DNA from: Roridomyces roridus
Lineage: Eukaryota > Basidiomycota > Agaricomycetes > Agaricales > Mycenaceae
Direction of reading: 5' to 3'
Assembly (NCBI GenBank): GCA_029378245.1
Contig: JARKIF010000011.1
Coordinates: 620,001-684,000 of the forward strand
DNA: 64,000 bases
Shown here one piece after another: positions 22,570 to 33,965 of this stretch; within the stretch, counting starts at the first letter, position 1; the number at the start of each line of letters is the position of its first letter. A program made the position numbers and the translations under genes. The notes under the pieces are model-generated. The model worked only from the letters and a program-made list of their open reading frames with translations, made no database searches and had not been told where the DNA came from.

Positions 22570-23862
22570 ATGCCCCACGACCACTGTACTCTTCCGACTA
22601 TCTACACTCCAAGCTCGATCGCCTCGAAACGCAAGAAACCGCGGGTATGGATGCTCATCGCGGCACTGGCAACACTCTTGTTTATTGGATTGGCTGGATT
22701 CGGCCGTGGGAGGTGGTCTGCAGCGCAAGAGGGCATGCTCTCAAGATTTCGGCCGCCAGCGGTAGGCACCGACGAGATTGCACCGAAGCCTGAGCGGATC
22801 TTTCTCCGAGCTGGGGATGTAGGGATAGAAGGCCTCGGTGTAAGTTTCTTTCCATGCATGATTTAACGAGAACTAAATGCATACACATAGTCCACGCTGC
22901 AACACTTCAAGCACAGCATCGTCTTCTCGAACGCTCTCCACTCGACGCTGTTATTTGCCGCCAACGATGGATGGTCGCTTCGCCCGTATTCGACTTCCGT
23001 CATTTATAACGGACGGAGGAACTTCAGCGTCGATGCGTCCCGCGCGTGTCGGATTCAAGCCTACATCCATCATGACGAACGGGAGGGGCTTGTGCGGGGC
23101 TTGTGTCAAGGAGATGGGTGGGCGATAGAGAGGATGGATCACATCAAGGAGGATATGGCTGCTTGTACGAGTATTTTGGACACGGAGGACCACGAGGTGA
23201 GTCCACGTTAAACTGTTTGAACTTGACTCGAGAAATCAGACCATAAACGACCTCAACGGCTGCACAATGGGCTGGGTGCGCGAGCGTCTAGCACCGTCAG
23301 CCCCATACCCGCCCCTCACAGCCCCAATCAACCGGCCCATAAGCATAGGCATCCACATCCGCTGGGGCGACACAGGATCGACCGATCCAGACGAGGACAT
23401 CGCCGCGCACAACTTCTACGGCTCGTGGTCCCTCCCCAACATTGTCCGCGTGCTCGCAGACTTGCACAGCTACGCACACCCGCATGGCATAACGCTCACC
23501 ATCGCGATGCAGAACGCGGACCCTCGAGTACTCGGATACATCAACGAGCCGGGGTATACGCTCCTTGATTCTGGTGACTCGCTCAAGGATCTGCAAGAAT
23601 TAAGCCGAAGCGATGTGCTGCTACTCGGGGAGTCGTCGTACGGCGTCTTGGCGCATTTGATTGCGCCACCTGGGCTGACGATCGTGGAGGGCGGTGCATT
23701 GTGAGTCTAGTTTAGTTTGAATTGTTCAGTTTCTGATTCATTGTGGCTGTCTGCAGCCAGAAGTTTACCAATACGAGCGGATTCGGGAGGCATGTCGTGT
23801 ACCTGGACGAGTATACACCGGCGAGTTTGGATTTGGTGGTGGGAGAAATTCGAGACAATTGA
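22570..23862 (+). CDS. Type II membrane protein with fucosyltransferase-like HIRWGD motif
   Basis: Exons 22570-22839, 22891-23196, 23240-23700 and 23757-23862 join in phase to 380 residues. A short cytosolic N-terminus with basic residues (KRKKPR) precedes one membrane helix at about residues 26-45, the layout of Golgi glycosyltransferases. Around residue 231 the segment SIGIHIRWGDT resembles the HxRxGD donor-binding motif of GT11/GT23-type and O-fucosyltransferases. Later segments (HGITLTIAMQNADPRVLGYI, SDVLLLGESSYGVLAHLIAP) fit the second Rossmann half, where a surveillance-like S(S)YGVLA stretch is common. I infer a lumenal GDP-sugar transferase; the exact acceptor is unknown. The gene looks intact. 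Confidence 0.7.
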
Positions 23863-24193
23863 ATGGCGTTTCTTGGGCGCCTGATTGATACAGCTATTAT
23901 TGATGAATGCTGGACGGAGCATGTCAGATTTCCCTGAGACGCCGGTGAACATTGTGTCTGTCGCTCAAACAGCTGGGATATGCCTGGGAGCGACAGCGAG
24001 TGTGGTTCGCAAACATTCCCGTAGTTTCTGCAGCTGAGGTTGCATTATCCCGGGTGCCAGAACTTAGCGCTCGTACTGACTCGTATAAAGGAGGAGCATT
24101 CGAAGCGAAACGACCAAGCCATCTCGAGGTCCACCGTATCAACACAGTGAGTCAGCCTTTTCTTTTACAGGAAATCCACTCACTCAATCACAG

Positions 24194-24581
24194 ACATGAC
24201 ATACACCAAAGGCATCGCCCCAATCGTGACCGTCTCCGGCCCCGGCAACCTCCACCACCTGTCCTACGCCTCCAACGCCGGCATCGAGAACATCGTCGGC
24301 ATCATCCAACCACCAACGAGGGCATAACCAACTTCCTCCTCGGGTTCTCATACACCTGGACCGGATACGCATTTTACTGGGATGGTGCCGGACCGGCATA
24401 TTGGCGCCTTGCGAACGATACGATCTTGAGAGAGCCCGTGGGGACAAGTTGGTCCAGTGCAACTGGGGTTCCATGGGGCACGGAGATTGAGTTGAATATC
24501 AATGTGGAGGCGCAGTTGACGGGAGCGGCGAATAGGGATGATGAGGTTACGGTTTTCATTATTCCGGATGACTTGGATTAG
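24194..24581 (+). pseudogene. Small hypothetical protein gene with a frameshift
   Basis: The frame from ATG 24194 gives MTYTKGIAPIVTVSGPGN-LHHLSYASNAG and stops after about 43 codons, while a different frame continues from about 24300 with NFLLGFSYTWTGYAFYWDG, AYWRLANDTILREPVG and ends DDEVTVFIIPDDLD at 24579-24581. Together they look like one beta-rich cytosolic protein of about 127 residues. The two halves are separated by a one-base shift at about 24296-24310, with no plausible intron. I call it a recent pseudogene; an assembly error is possible. No named domain recognised. Confidence 0.6.
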
Positions 24582-24646
24582 ATGTCGTGCTCGATTTCTC
24601 GATATAAATGTATGGGCGACGTTTCAACATCAGGAAACACACTTTT

Positions 24647-25575
24647 GTTAGGTAGCTCCCACCAAGCGGTAGGTAGGTCTGATAGCTCCAGTAGCCATGG
24701 TAGCATTGAGTGCGCGGCTCAGTAGCTCTTGGTAGCTCTGAGTGGGGAGTCCAGTAGCACTTGGTAGCTTCAGTAACCATACCCTCTAACCCAGTAGCTT
24801 AGATATCTACGCCCTCAAACTCAGTAGCCCAGATAGCTTCACACTAATGTCTCAGTAGCACTTGATTGCCTGCCTGTGTTGACTTGGTAGAAACAATAGC
24901 ATTTTTATAGGATTGGGCTGGCTGGCTGATAGCACTTATTTGCCTCATTTTCTCATCCCTCTGGATGAAACCTCTTTACAGAGTGCCCAAATGATTCAAT
25001 GTGCACATCCCCCTCACTAACAAAAATGACCTTGCCTAAGTAAGTTCAAGTAACAGTGAAGACATTGGCTAACAGGCCAACTTCTACTTGAGCTCAGTCT
25101 TGTGCCTGTGCTTTCAACTTCCACATCCAGTTCAAATTCACTACAGGATATATATTTTCCAGAGGTAGTTGTGGTTGGAGAGACAATGGAGTGGCATGCG
25201 GTTACCCGATGTGGAACAGACATGCACACCGTCTACAATGCGTATTTAGTGTAGTTGTTTAGTTGTCTCTTTAATATTATGTGTCTTTTGCAAATGTCAT
25301 GAGTTCGAGTCCCGCCGTTTGCATTCCTTTAATTAAATTCCCAACTCAGTCTGACCTTGGTCACTACAGTCAAATAGCAACAGTACCCAGTGTTTCTTTT
25401 GAACCTTGTGAATTCTGTTACGGTCAGCTCCTCCCTGCACTGGAGTAACAGTAGCCTCAGTAGCCCGCTGTTCAGTAGCACTGGTAGCAGTTGGAGGCAG
25501 CTTGGTAGTACACAGTAAGGGGGTACTTGACTACCGGGCTACTGAGCCTCCGGAGACTCGGGAGTGCTACCTAAC
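24647..25575. mobile_element. Inverted-repeat element with CAGTAGC sub-repeats
   Basis: The outer ends GTTAGGTAGC and GCTACCTAAC are inverted repeats. Both terminal regions (about 200 bp left and 150 bp right) are packed with diverged CAGTAGC/GGTAGC units in opposite sense, a subterminal-repeat layout known from several DNA transposons. The AT-rich interior has no coding frame. A target duplication was not found, so limits are approximate. Confidence 0.65.
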
Positions 25576-25686
25576 CAGGTGGCTTTTTCCTGATGAAGGA
25601 AGCAAGGGAAAAAATACACGTCTGCGCTGCGATTCCAATTCACAATAGCTGCTCGCTTGCGTCCTCCTCGATGTACCACTGCAAGG

Positions 25687-26580
25687 CTAGAGTAGATCAG
25701 TGGATCGCCATTGAGTAAGAACGCACAAAAACGCACGATCGACAGACCCCGACCTCCGCTGCGCGATGAAGACCTCGGCTCTCGACCAATAATCCTCTCC
25801 CGTTAAAGCGCCCATATGCCAGTCCTTGATGTACTCGCCACACCTCATTCCCACGAAGCGTAGCTCACGCTTGAGTCCCTCCGACACCTCGGGCCATGAG
25901 GTGGCAGCTGCGTTGAGATGTACGAGGACACGCAGTTGAGTGCATAGCCGCAGTAAATCTGGGACGATGGGAAATAGATCTTCCTCGTTAAAGGCCAGAT
26001 GCATGAGGTGCGGAATCGACGCGAGACCAGCCCAAGACGTGAGGTCGTCCTCGACGCCGCGGTCGAAAATCTCGAGATGTGTGAGACGGGAGAAGAGAGG
26101 ATGCTGGAAGTCTATCCCCTTGTATTGAAATAAGGGCTCAAGAGAGCAGTAGAGCCGTTTCAGCGGGCAGGAGCTCAAGCTGTCCGCGTCGCTGGCGCCC
26201 GCGGACCCCCATAAATCTTCCAAAGACGAGCAATCTGAGATGATTAGGTCGACGTCGTCGTTGATACACAGGTGTCTTATGGTCTTGCTGATCGAGGGTT
26301 TCTGGGATAAGGCTCGAAAAAAAGTGGAGTTATCCTTGTGAGGATAACAGTGGACGCCCTTCAGAGCCGATGGCACGCGGGCAAAGAGGACAACTCGATA
26401 GAGGAGCGGAGCGACCCTGGAAAGGTTTTATGTAATTGTATGCCAAATGAACAAGGGTGTGGTGGACGGACCATTCTTTGACACGCCACGCGACCAGCAT
26501 TAGAGATGGGATGGATATGGGCTCGGTGTAGGCGGCGAACTGGAAGATGAGTCATCACCAAAACCGGGAAAAACATGTAT
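25687..26580 (-). CDS. F-box/LRR-like protein
   Basis: A long minus-strand exon (about 26400 to a stop at 25687) encodes PSALKGVHCYPHKDNSTFF, then short leucine-rich strands (IRHLCINDDVDLIISDCSSL, PHLMHLAFNEEDLFPIVPDL, LCTQLRVLVHLNAA) and a C-terminus with DYWSRAEVFIAQRR. Upstream, LMLVAWRVKEWSVHHTLVHL is the usual second half of the F-box region in this family, separated by a short irregular intron at about 26410. The extreme 5' end is unresolved. The role would be substrate recognition in SCF complexes. Confidence 0.6.
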
Positions 26581-26904
26581 GACTATATCAGGCCATATAT
26601 GGGCCGCGAGGGCTGGGAGGCTGATCCGGCTGATGAACTTTCCATCCGCCCTTACTTAACATCTCTCGAGATCGCAATCGCTCATCCGCCTGACGAACTT
26701 GAGAGAGGCTGGTCTGAATACAGGGCTCTGGATCTCCGGGCTTCCCTACTGATAACCATTGCTCGGACTCAATATTCAGAAGAAACAAATAATGCATTGG
26801 CAAACAAGGATACAGAGGAGAGTATACATAGTAGAACGGGAAGGGAGTGGAGGAGGGAGTGAGCCAGGCAGCGGCCGTCTTGCAACCCGAGGGATTTCGG
26901 TCTT

Positions 26905-27020
26905 GAGAGCGTGAGATTTTCAGCGTCTTCGGACTTGCAGTGTCTTCGAGTCTTGCAGCGTCTTCGGATTTGTGGCGTCTTCAGGAACTTGCGGCGTCTG
27001 GAGACTTGCAGTGTGTCGGG
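26905..27020 (+). repeat. Degenerate minisatellite (CTTGCAGYGTCTTCG-type units)
   Basis: Six or so imperfect units built on TTGCAGTGTCTTCGAG / TTGCAGCGTCTTCGGA / TTGCGGCGTCTGGAGA follow each other. Noncoding. Confidence 0.6.
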
Positions 27021-27974
27021 ATCCGGGAGCTTGAGGCTGGTAGGAGATGCTTGACTGGGGGTGTCTTCAAGCTAGACGTGGGCGACAGGTGTAGTGTGGT
27101 GAGCGTTGATATGGACGCGAAACTTCCGTCTAGACCAAGCTTGAACGAGAGGGACTGGAGTTGGCCGGCCGCAGGAGGGAGGAAGACTTGGCTTTGACTT
27201 GGAGCGAGAGAGAGGGAGGGAAGGTGGTGGGGCGAAACAAGAAGTGCTTAGCGAAATCACGCCATTTTAAAAGAGCTGAGTAATGCGCTGCGGAACCATG
27301 CGGCTGCTGTCAGGAACAAGATCATCAATTGATCGCCTGGGTCTGGACCATGTGCATTGTCGATGCCATTGACTCTGAGCAACTCGGAGTCCACTGAGTG
27401 GAGGCGGAGCCTCGAATAGCCCACCCAGGGTATGTATTCAATGCTTCCGCTAGTTAGTTGTTTCAACTTAGTTGTCGTGCCATCTAAGAAGGGAAGAAAA
27501 AATTATATGAGGCGGCACATGGCCCGAGACTACCTTTGTACGGTAATAGTACTTAGCTGGATACCCCAGCCCATGAGGGCTCACATGGTAAGAGTAGCAT
27601 CACAGTGGAATATGAGGCAGATATTCACCATATATGCCCTGACAAGCCTTTGCCGGCGTGATAATCAACTGATAAGGCCTCATATACCCCATCAAGCCGG
27701 ACGAATCATGTCCGGGAATACGCGATTTCTCCGGTTTTGGTGATGCGACCCGCTCCAACTCGGAAGGCAAGAGTGGGTCCACGCGGTTGTCAGACATGTT
27801 GGGTCGCGCGAGTTGCCACCTCAGAGATGGTGGTCAGGAACAAGGAGAAGTGTGTCAGCATCAGCGATCACTTGCAAATGCTCTGCTCGGCATCAATCAT
27901 CACTCGGAAACTCGGATGCAATTCGGATCACTCAGCTTTCCGCGACGCCCATCTTCACTCCAAGCCCTTCGTCG

Positions 27975-29750
27975 ATGTCTGAAGTACGGCTGGATGTTGT
28001 TGTTCGAAGGGTAAGCGCCACACCTGCCAGTGTAAGTCTTTTCGATGGACAAGAGCCTGGGCAAGATTCTGACTGCCACCGCACTGCCCTTTCATCAGTA
28101 CATCGCGAGAGCGCGGCACCAAACTCGTGCAGGTCTGGGCGCTCTTTCCGAGCTCTCAGCAGTTTGGAAGGATGTCCCCGACACCATGGAACTCGGCGTC
28201 GTGGACCTCTTTCTCTCCCACCTTCGCGGAGAGACTGTTCCATCCACGGAAGATCCTCCAGTCGAGGGGCAACTCGGCCCCTCAGACTTCGCACATCAAT
28301 CGCTGCTGGGGCTCACTGAAATGGATCGGCGTCTTGATGATCCAAAGTATATTCAGCAGTCCGATGCGATACTCGCCGCGTGGCCAGGAATCTTCAAATG
28401 GGCGCACTACCTTGTGAAACGATATCTTGCATCCCGAGAAAAGGAACGCAACGGCCTCCCAAAGTTTCACACCATGGTCCGATTTTTAAATGTGTACGCA
28501 CAGCTCCAGAAGTTGGTCGTACCCATGGTCGAGACTCCTGGCTGTGTGGAGATCGTGGCCGAGTGCTGGATGGTGGACGATTTTTCGCGATCGGCGGCCC
28601 AGAAATCGGATGGGATACTCTCTCTGGCGACGACCATGACGACACACGCACTGGCGATCCTGCTCAAAGAATCGACCGCACCCGATATCCTTAATCGGCT
28701 CGTTGAAACTGCTGGAGGCGACGCTGAGTCAGTCCTTCAGCTGCTTCTACGCCGCACGAAACAGGCGACTAGAAAGCTCGGCACGCACCAAGACGTGTAC
28801 ACATTGCTGTGGGACTTCAATCTAGTCAACGAACTTTGTTGCCCGATACCTCCGCAGGCTCTGCGACAAGCATTCTTCGGAGCGGGCGGCGTCACAGTCA
28901 TGACCCACGCCTTTGTCGCCGTATCCAAAGTGATAGACCAGCAGATCGAGGGGGCTACGGAAAATGCACTCCTGGCTTCATGCATCATGTTCTTCGTCTA
29001 CTACCTTGAAGGCGACGACTACCTCTCCATCTTGCACGCAATCAAGGCGGGGTTTCTCCACGCGTTTCTCGAGTGTGCTCCCGCGACCTCGCAGATGAAA
29101 CAATGGATCATTGACGAGGCCGTGGCTATCGTGCGCGATGTGCTTCCCCCCTACCTTGTGTATTCTTCGGTCTTCGAGGCGGTCCTCCCATTCTTGGAGG
29201 ATGTGAAATCCGTTCCGCACTTCAAACGGTACCTGGAGAATCCTGTGGTTAGGGCAACGTTTGAGCCGCTTCTTACCTTTGCGGAAAGGCGGCGACCTAC
29301 ACGGCAATTAGAGCACGCGGGGCCAGTTCGTAGCTGTGGGGATCGACTGGAAAGCCGAACACCGGGAGTGGTGCAAGGCTTCCCGACATGAAGCCTCCAT
29401 AGGTAAGAGCTTCAATACTCGTATCATGTCCGTCTGACATCGCATTTGTAGGGCATCGCAAGAGACTCGACTAAACAAGTATTCAACTCTTCGCGCAGTT
29501 CACGGCCATCCGGAACGTGGCCATCTTCCGCGACCTCGTGAAGCGCGACTTTCCAGACACCCCGGTTGACGAGGTTGCACTCTGCATCGACTTCTCCCGC
29601 ATCCCCGAGAACTATAGCGTCACCACCGCTGGACCCCAGGATGAGCGACGGCGGATACTCCAAGAAAGATGCCGCGAGCGAGCGTGTCCAGTCATGGAGT
29701 GTTTGATAAGGAACGGGAATACGATCGAGAGCATTTGGACGTCCGTTGGT
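27975..29750 (+). pseudogene. MYND-family paralogue, copy 1 (finger half lost, 3' end cut by a MITE)
   Basis: Exon 1 (27975-28031, MSEVRLDVVVRRVSATPAS) is spliced to 28099, starting YIARARHQTRAG. A helical, armadillo-like region of about 400 residues follows (VWKDVPDTMELGVVDLFLSHL; IFKWAHYLV; YLEGDDYLSILHAIKAGF; PYLVYSSVFEAVLPFLED). In intact copy 3 the MYND finger follows; here the frame reaches FAERRRPTRQLEHAG and stops at 29391, and only the last part of a finger (IDWKAEHREWC) is readable in another frame. The family's C-terminal domain follows (FRDLVKRDFPDTPVDEVALCIDF, RNGNTIES) until a MITE at 29751 cuts it. It is a pseudogene. Confidence 0.85.
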
Positions 29751-30150
29751 AGGCTCGAATCCAGCCTGTCGTGTCGAATACTGTCGACAGACAGGCTGGT
29801 CGATTTCGGTTGATGGAATCGAGTCGCGCGATCAATGATTTAATTAACCATAAAAGGCTATTCGGCATGGTGATCAATAGTGCGGCAGCGAGTTCACTCT
29901 TCATTCCCACAAATATTCAGGCACTGAGCATCAATAAACCATGTAACTATCAGCTCTGAGTGGTGTTGGGGTTGTCAGCAGCCCGGAAAGAATGGCCGGA
30001 AGCAATATTTACATGTGTCATGTCAAGCCGATGCAGCCGAATCGCCTTTTACGGGTTAATTAATCAGTGATCGCGCGTCCCTTGTCGATCAAACGAAATC
30101 GACCGGTCTGTCTATTGACAGTTTTCATAGACAGACCGGATTCCGGTCTA
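29751..30150. mobile_element. MITE with about 110-bp inverted repeats, TA ends
   Basis: The left arm (29751 to about 29862) and right arm (about 30035-30150) are inverted repeats: TAGGCTCGAATCCAGCCTGTC against TAGACCGGAATCCGGTCTGTC, and inside GGTCGATTTCGGTTGAT, CGCGCGATCA, TTAATTAACC and TAAAAGGC shared. TA at both ends fits a Tc1/mariner-type target. No coding capacity. It abuts the end of MYND copy 1. Confidence 0.75.
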
Positions 30151-30208
30151 GCACTCCACTTGACGTCGTAAAAACTCGTCGTCTATTTCAAAGCTGTCTG
30201 GCCACGCA

Positions 30209-30273
30209 TGACCGGTGCCTCAGATTGACCTCTGGCTGTGTTCAAGTGTGCAGAGGTTCGACTCCTCCGGTCA
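30209..30273 (+). other. tRNA-like sequence
   Basis: TGACC and GGTCA form pairable ends, an A-box-like TGCCTCAGATTGA follows, and GAGGTTCGACTCCTC makes a T arm. About 65 nt, too short for a normal tRNA and without a good anticodon stem. Confidence 0.35.
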
Positions 30274-30400
30274 GCACTGGGCCACTGATCCAACCGTTTT
30301 TTGCTCCAATTTTGTCAGGGCCCATCGGCACCTCTGGCCCATCCGATTCCCCACCTCACCGTGTAATGAACCAGCGTCCCGCAAATACGGTCGCTTCGTG

Positions 30401-30469
30401 GCCACCTTCGTCAAATAGCGCTTGAATTATCGTCCCAGAGGGTTTGGAGGTTCGACTCCTCCTGGTGGC
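30401..30469 (+). other. tRNA-like sequence with perfect T arm
   Basis: Ends GCCACC/GGTGGC pair over six bases, a D-stem-like TCAA/TTGA follows, and GGAGG-TTCGACT-CCTCC is a perfect five-pair T arm. The length is 69 nt. The anticodon arm is poor. Confidence 0.4.
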
Positions 30470-30494
30470 TTGGTTGGCGGGTTTAAACAACTTT

Positions 30495-31950
30495 GTCGGA
30501 AAAATCTACGGTTGATTAGATAGGATTGTAATCCGTTACAATCCCATAAAGTTTTTGCGGATTAGGTCGGATGATCTTAGGATTGTAACCGCTTACAATC
30601 CACCCCCTACCTTACATTGGATTGGCAACTTACAATCCATTTCGACAATACAATACATTGTAATGTACGTTCATTTAGCACCAAAAAAAAAAACATTTGA
30701 TTTGCTACACGACAATCGTCGACGCTGCATACGAATGAATACATGCCACCGCGCTCCTGAGCCGATTGGTCTTCACAGTGATTCAGAGGGGAAGAGCGGG
30801 GTGGAGAAGGGGTGGAGAAGGGGATCGACGACGCTGTGGAGGGAGGAGGACCCAGAGATGCAGAAACACCAAGAATCAGTGGGAGCGAGGGCTAGGTACT
30901 GAATGAGTAGAGTGTTAGGGAGCAATGGATGGTGCATACCAGAATTCTTCGTTCTCAGTCTCCCGATGGTCATGGTGGCGCGGCGTGTCGAACGAGTGGA
31001 CCCAGATGAGTAGCTTGAACGGAGCGATCAGACGGCGACACCAAAAGAAATCCACACCATAGCACCAGGGAAACTTGACGCCATCGAGAAGGACCGTCGG
31101 CTCCATTATGCCCACGACGCAGTGATGGCAAGACCTTGGGAAGTATTAGCAAGGGAGGTGACGAAGACACGCAAAACATACCTTGAGGTCCACTCTCGTA
31201 GTGTCATACTCATCGTAGTGCATCCGCGGGAGTAGTACGCCGCGTTTGAGGCAGCTGCAGGGTGGGAGAGCGCCTGGGGAATGGTGGTGGAGGGTGGTGG
31301 ACAAGAAGCGAAGGAGCAGCTTCGCTTTATAAACCCGCAGCTCCACTTGCCCCACAGCCCCATTCTCCATCGCACACAGGATGAGGTCAGAAGCCCCAAG
31401 ACACGAGGAGAGTCGACAGCGAGAAGGATGGTGTTGAGGATGTCGAGGAGGTAGGAACGAGGGTGTAGTTCGCAGGTGCAGCCATGGGAGAGGAAGGGAG
31501 AGGAGAGTGCGGTATTAGCTGGACCGTCCTGACGTCATCACTCCACACTCACGGGTTGACTCTTGGGACCTGCCGCGGAAGACAAGTCTGCCTCTTGGCT
31601 TGTCTCGAATTCCCGCTTCCGTGTGCCCTCGAGGAATGAAGATCAGCGCGCTGCCGCACGCCGCATGCGTGACGCGGGACAGTCAGAGTCCTGACTCCTG
31701 AATTGGTCCTGAATACCATTTATTGTCCAGCAGACTCGCAGGATGATCAATTTTAACGTATTGTGACCCGGTTCTCAAGTGTAGCCAACCAATCCCTTAA
31801 ACACTAGCAAGTCATTGTGAACCGGGGGTTAGATCAGAACGGGTTCCAAATGGTTAGAATCCACCCCGGGGTGGATTCCAACCTGTTGGAATCCACCGCA
31901 ATCCCGTAATCAATTATAATCCAATGTAATCATTTTGGGGTTTTTCCGAC
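30495..31950. mobile_element. Possible TIR element with GATTGTAATC subterminal repeats
   Basis: GTCGGAAAAA at 30495-30504 is inverted at 31941-31950. Inside each end lie clusters of palindromic GGATTGTAATCC / GATTACATTGG-like words, strongest on the left (30523-30660). The interval encloses the conserved gene at 30.9-31.5 kb. No target duplication was found, so this may be coincidence or an old insertion. Confidence 0.35.
30915..31490 (-). CDS. Conserved basidiomycete hypothetical protein
   Basis: Minus-strand exons carry MENGAVGQVELRVYKAKLLL and RFLSTTLHHHSPGALPP, then MHYDEYDTTRVDLK; after an intron they continue as VGIMEPTVLLDGVKFPWCYG, VDFFWCRRLIAPFKLLIWVH and FDTPRHHDHRETENEEFWYA to a stop at 30917-30915. 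An upstream segment (PRSYLLDILNTILLAVDSP) near 31470 is probably the first exon, but joining it requires a frame change I could not explain. The sequence resembles a family of mushroom proteins of unknown function; no catalytic motif is visible. Confidence 0.55.
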
Positions 31951-32019
31951 TGACAAGCTTGAGGCAAACCAGCTGCGTGCGAAGGTTCAATTCCCCCCGT
32001 GGCCTTAACGCGATCGTAT

Positions 32020-32130
32020 CGGCTGTTTTTGACTGGACTTCTTATTATCGTCCCGTAAAGGTAAACCTCCCGTGTTACACTGAACCTAGTTAGCACATTC
32101 AGGTTGCGCAGGTTCGATTCCTCACAGTCG
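32020..32130 (+). other. tRNA-like sequence (111 nt)
   Basis: CGGCTGT and ACAGTCG pair over seven bases (one G-U), and CAGGTTCGATTCCT sits at the T-arm position. The interior is long and would need an intron. A similar GAAGGTTCAATTCCCC lies just upstream at about 31981. Confidence 0.35.
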
Positions 32131-32809
32131 TATATATTGCGCATATATGCCTCTGGTCACCCTTTTTCTTCTTTTTTGCCACTGATTCGTTCCGCATCGC
32201 AAGTCGAGTGTTAGCTTTCATACACAGATTTCGTTACAATATGTACATATTGAATACATAGTGGAGGTCTCATGCCATCAAGGCAGCCCAGGAGAATCTC
32301 TAGCCCACAAGACGATTTGTCTACGATTTGATTCATTATTGCACAATCTAAACCGGGTCAGCTCGTAAGAAATCAACACCATCCCGGATTACTCACATTC
32401 GGACCCGAACGACTACGGATGAATCCGCCTACGCCGGCGCGGGCCATGTGTTCTGACGCTCATTGGCAAGGTGGCGTCAGAATTGGAGTGGCTCGGGTGC
32501 GGATACGGCAGGTTGAACCACCGTTGGAAGAATGGTGGTTGTGAGGAAGGAGTATTATGGAGAGTCGTAGGTGTGGCCATGGGTGAGGGACCATCGGCGG
32601 GGCTAGCGCCGTTGGCCAGGAGAGCGACGGCAAAGAGGGTGAGTGCGATACGCATGAGAGCGGTGGTTGACTTTCAGCCGGAGAGAAGGAGGGACTAGTG
32701 GGCGGGGTAGCGCAGAAATATGGGGGGTGGCTTGTCGTAGGGTGGTGGTTAAAAGAGAGCGGAACGCACAAAGGAGCGAGGCCCTCCATGCCGCCGAGGC
32801 GTGGTATCC

Positions 32810-33965
32810 GCATTGCAACCTGGTTGCCGGATGTCGGCATTCGGCCGATGATGCGATGCACCTCCCCGATCACATCAGACACAACACGACCAAGCTGCAA
32901 ATTTTCATCTCTTGGCTTCTGCCACGTCGGTCTCAAAGCCGCAATGCTCGACCCGCACAGGACTTCATCCGTCCTTTTTCTCGAGCGGGAAGGTCTGAGG
33001 CTACTAGCTCCCTCGACTGGTCCTCGACGGACCCGGCTGTAATCGCCGAACGGCACACCAGACACTCGCCTGCCTCTCTTCGTCCCAAAGATCTCTTCCG
33101 CGAGGGAGGGCCCGAGTCGGCTGGTTTGGAAGCTGCTGTGGAGCTGGGAGGCGCTCTCTTCCTTGTCCCCTCCATTCCTCTATCGCGTGCAATGTAGGCC
33201 CTTCGGGTCCGGGACATTGGATGCGCGGCTTTGTGCTGGCCGTGTGCTCCTGCCATAGTCCTCCTCGCAATTAATTCTCTTTCGTCGCATGCTGGCCCGT
33301 CTACGAGCGTCTGGCCATCTCCTGGCCGGCGGGAACACTGCCTACCGTCCTCGTGGATGGCCGCTCGGTCGACGACTCGTACACGTGGCCAGCACTCCGG
33401 ATCTGAAAAGACCTGATCTCGGCTTTTTTAAGGTCTGAAAAGACCTGCTCGACTCTGGTGGAACCACCCCGCCCGGATGGTTTCCCCGGAGCGAGTCAAC
33501 ATCGAGGACGTGCACGGACGAGGGGGGATGGGTGGATTCATGGACGATTCGAGACGGGCGCCTTCCTTGAGTGCACTTTGCGGCACGTGGTGATATCTGC
33601 TGTCCCTCCTGCCCGGGCGGGTGGGCAGTGGACGCCGCGCAACTCGATTCAGACTACTCTGAGACCGACGGCCCCTAATTTTTTGTTCTTCTTGCGCTCT
33701 TCGGAGTCGCCGTTGCAAGCTGGGAATGTGTTTTGTTTCGGTGCGTGTCCCCCTCTCGTTTTGATTGCTGTCTCATCCCCTACCTCACAGACACTTGTTG
33801 GTACCGGAAACCATACTCGTTACTGTTCTTGGGTGCGTGCCTTTACTCTCGTTCTGATCCCCATCTCATTGTTTCGACAGATGTCTGCCGTCCGCTGAGG
33901 GCGGGGAAGCTGTCGGCCGAGGTAAGCACCTCTCCCTGTCGTATGTCAACGTCGTGTACTTCATA
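32810..33965 (+). repeat. 1-kb dispersed repeat, copy 1
   Basis: Similar over most of its length to the reverse complement of 45540-46398. Shared blocks include TGGTTGCCGGATGTCGGCATTC, the AGATCTCTTCCGCGAGGGAGGG-like block, CTTCTTGCGCTCTTCGGAGTCGC, and a conserved acceptor-exon-donor unit around 33880 (ACAG-ATGTCT...-GTAAGCA). This copy has about 200 extra bases at 33265-33490. Short frames exist on both strands, but none is kept open with a recognisable domain in both copies. Confidence 0.8.

Noticed and set aside
32933..33256. CLVCRS-containing frame in the 1-kb repeat as a zinc-finger protein
   Set aside because: A single C-x2-C without further ligands, and the frame differs in length between the two repeat copies.
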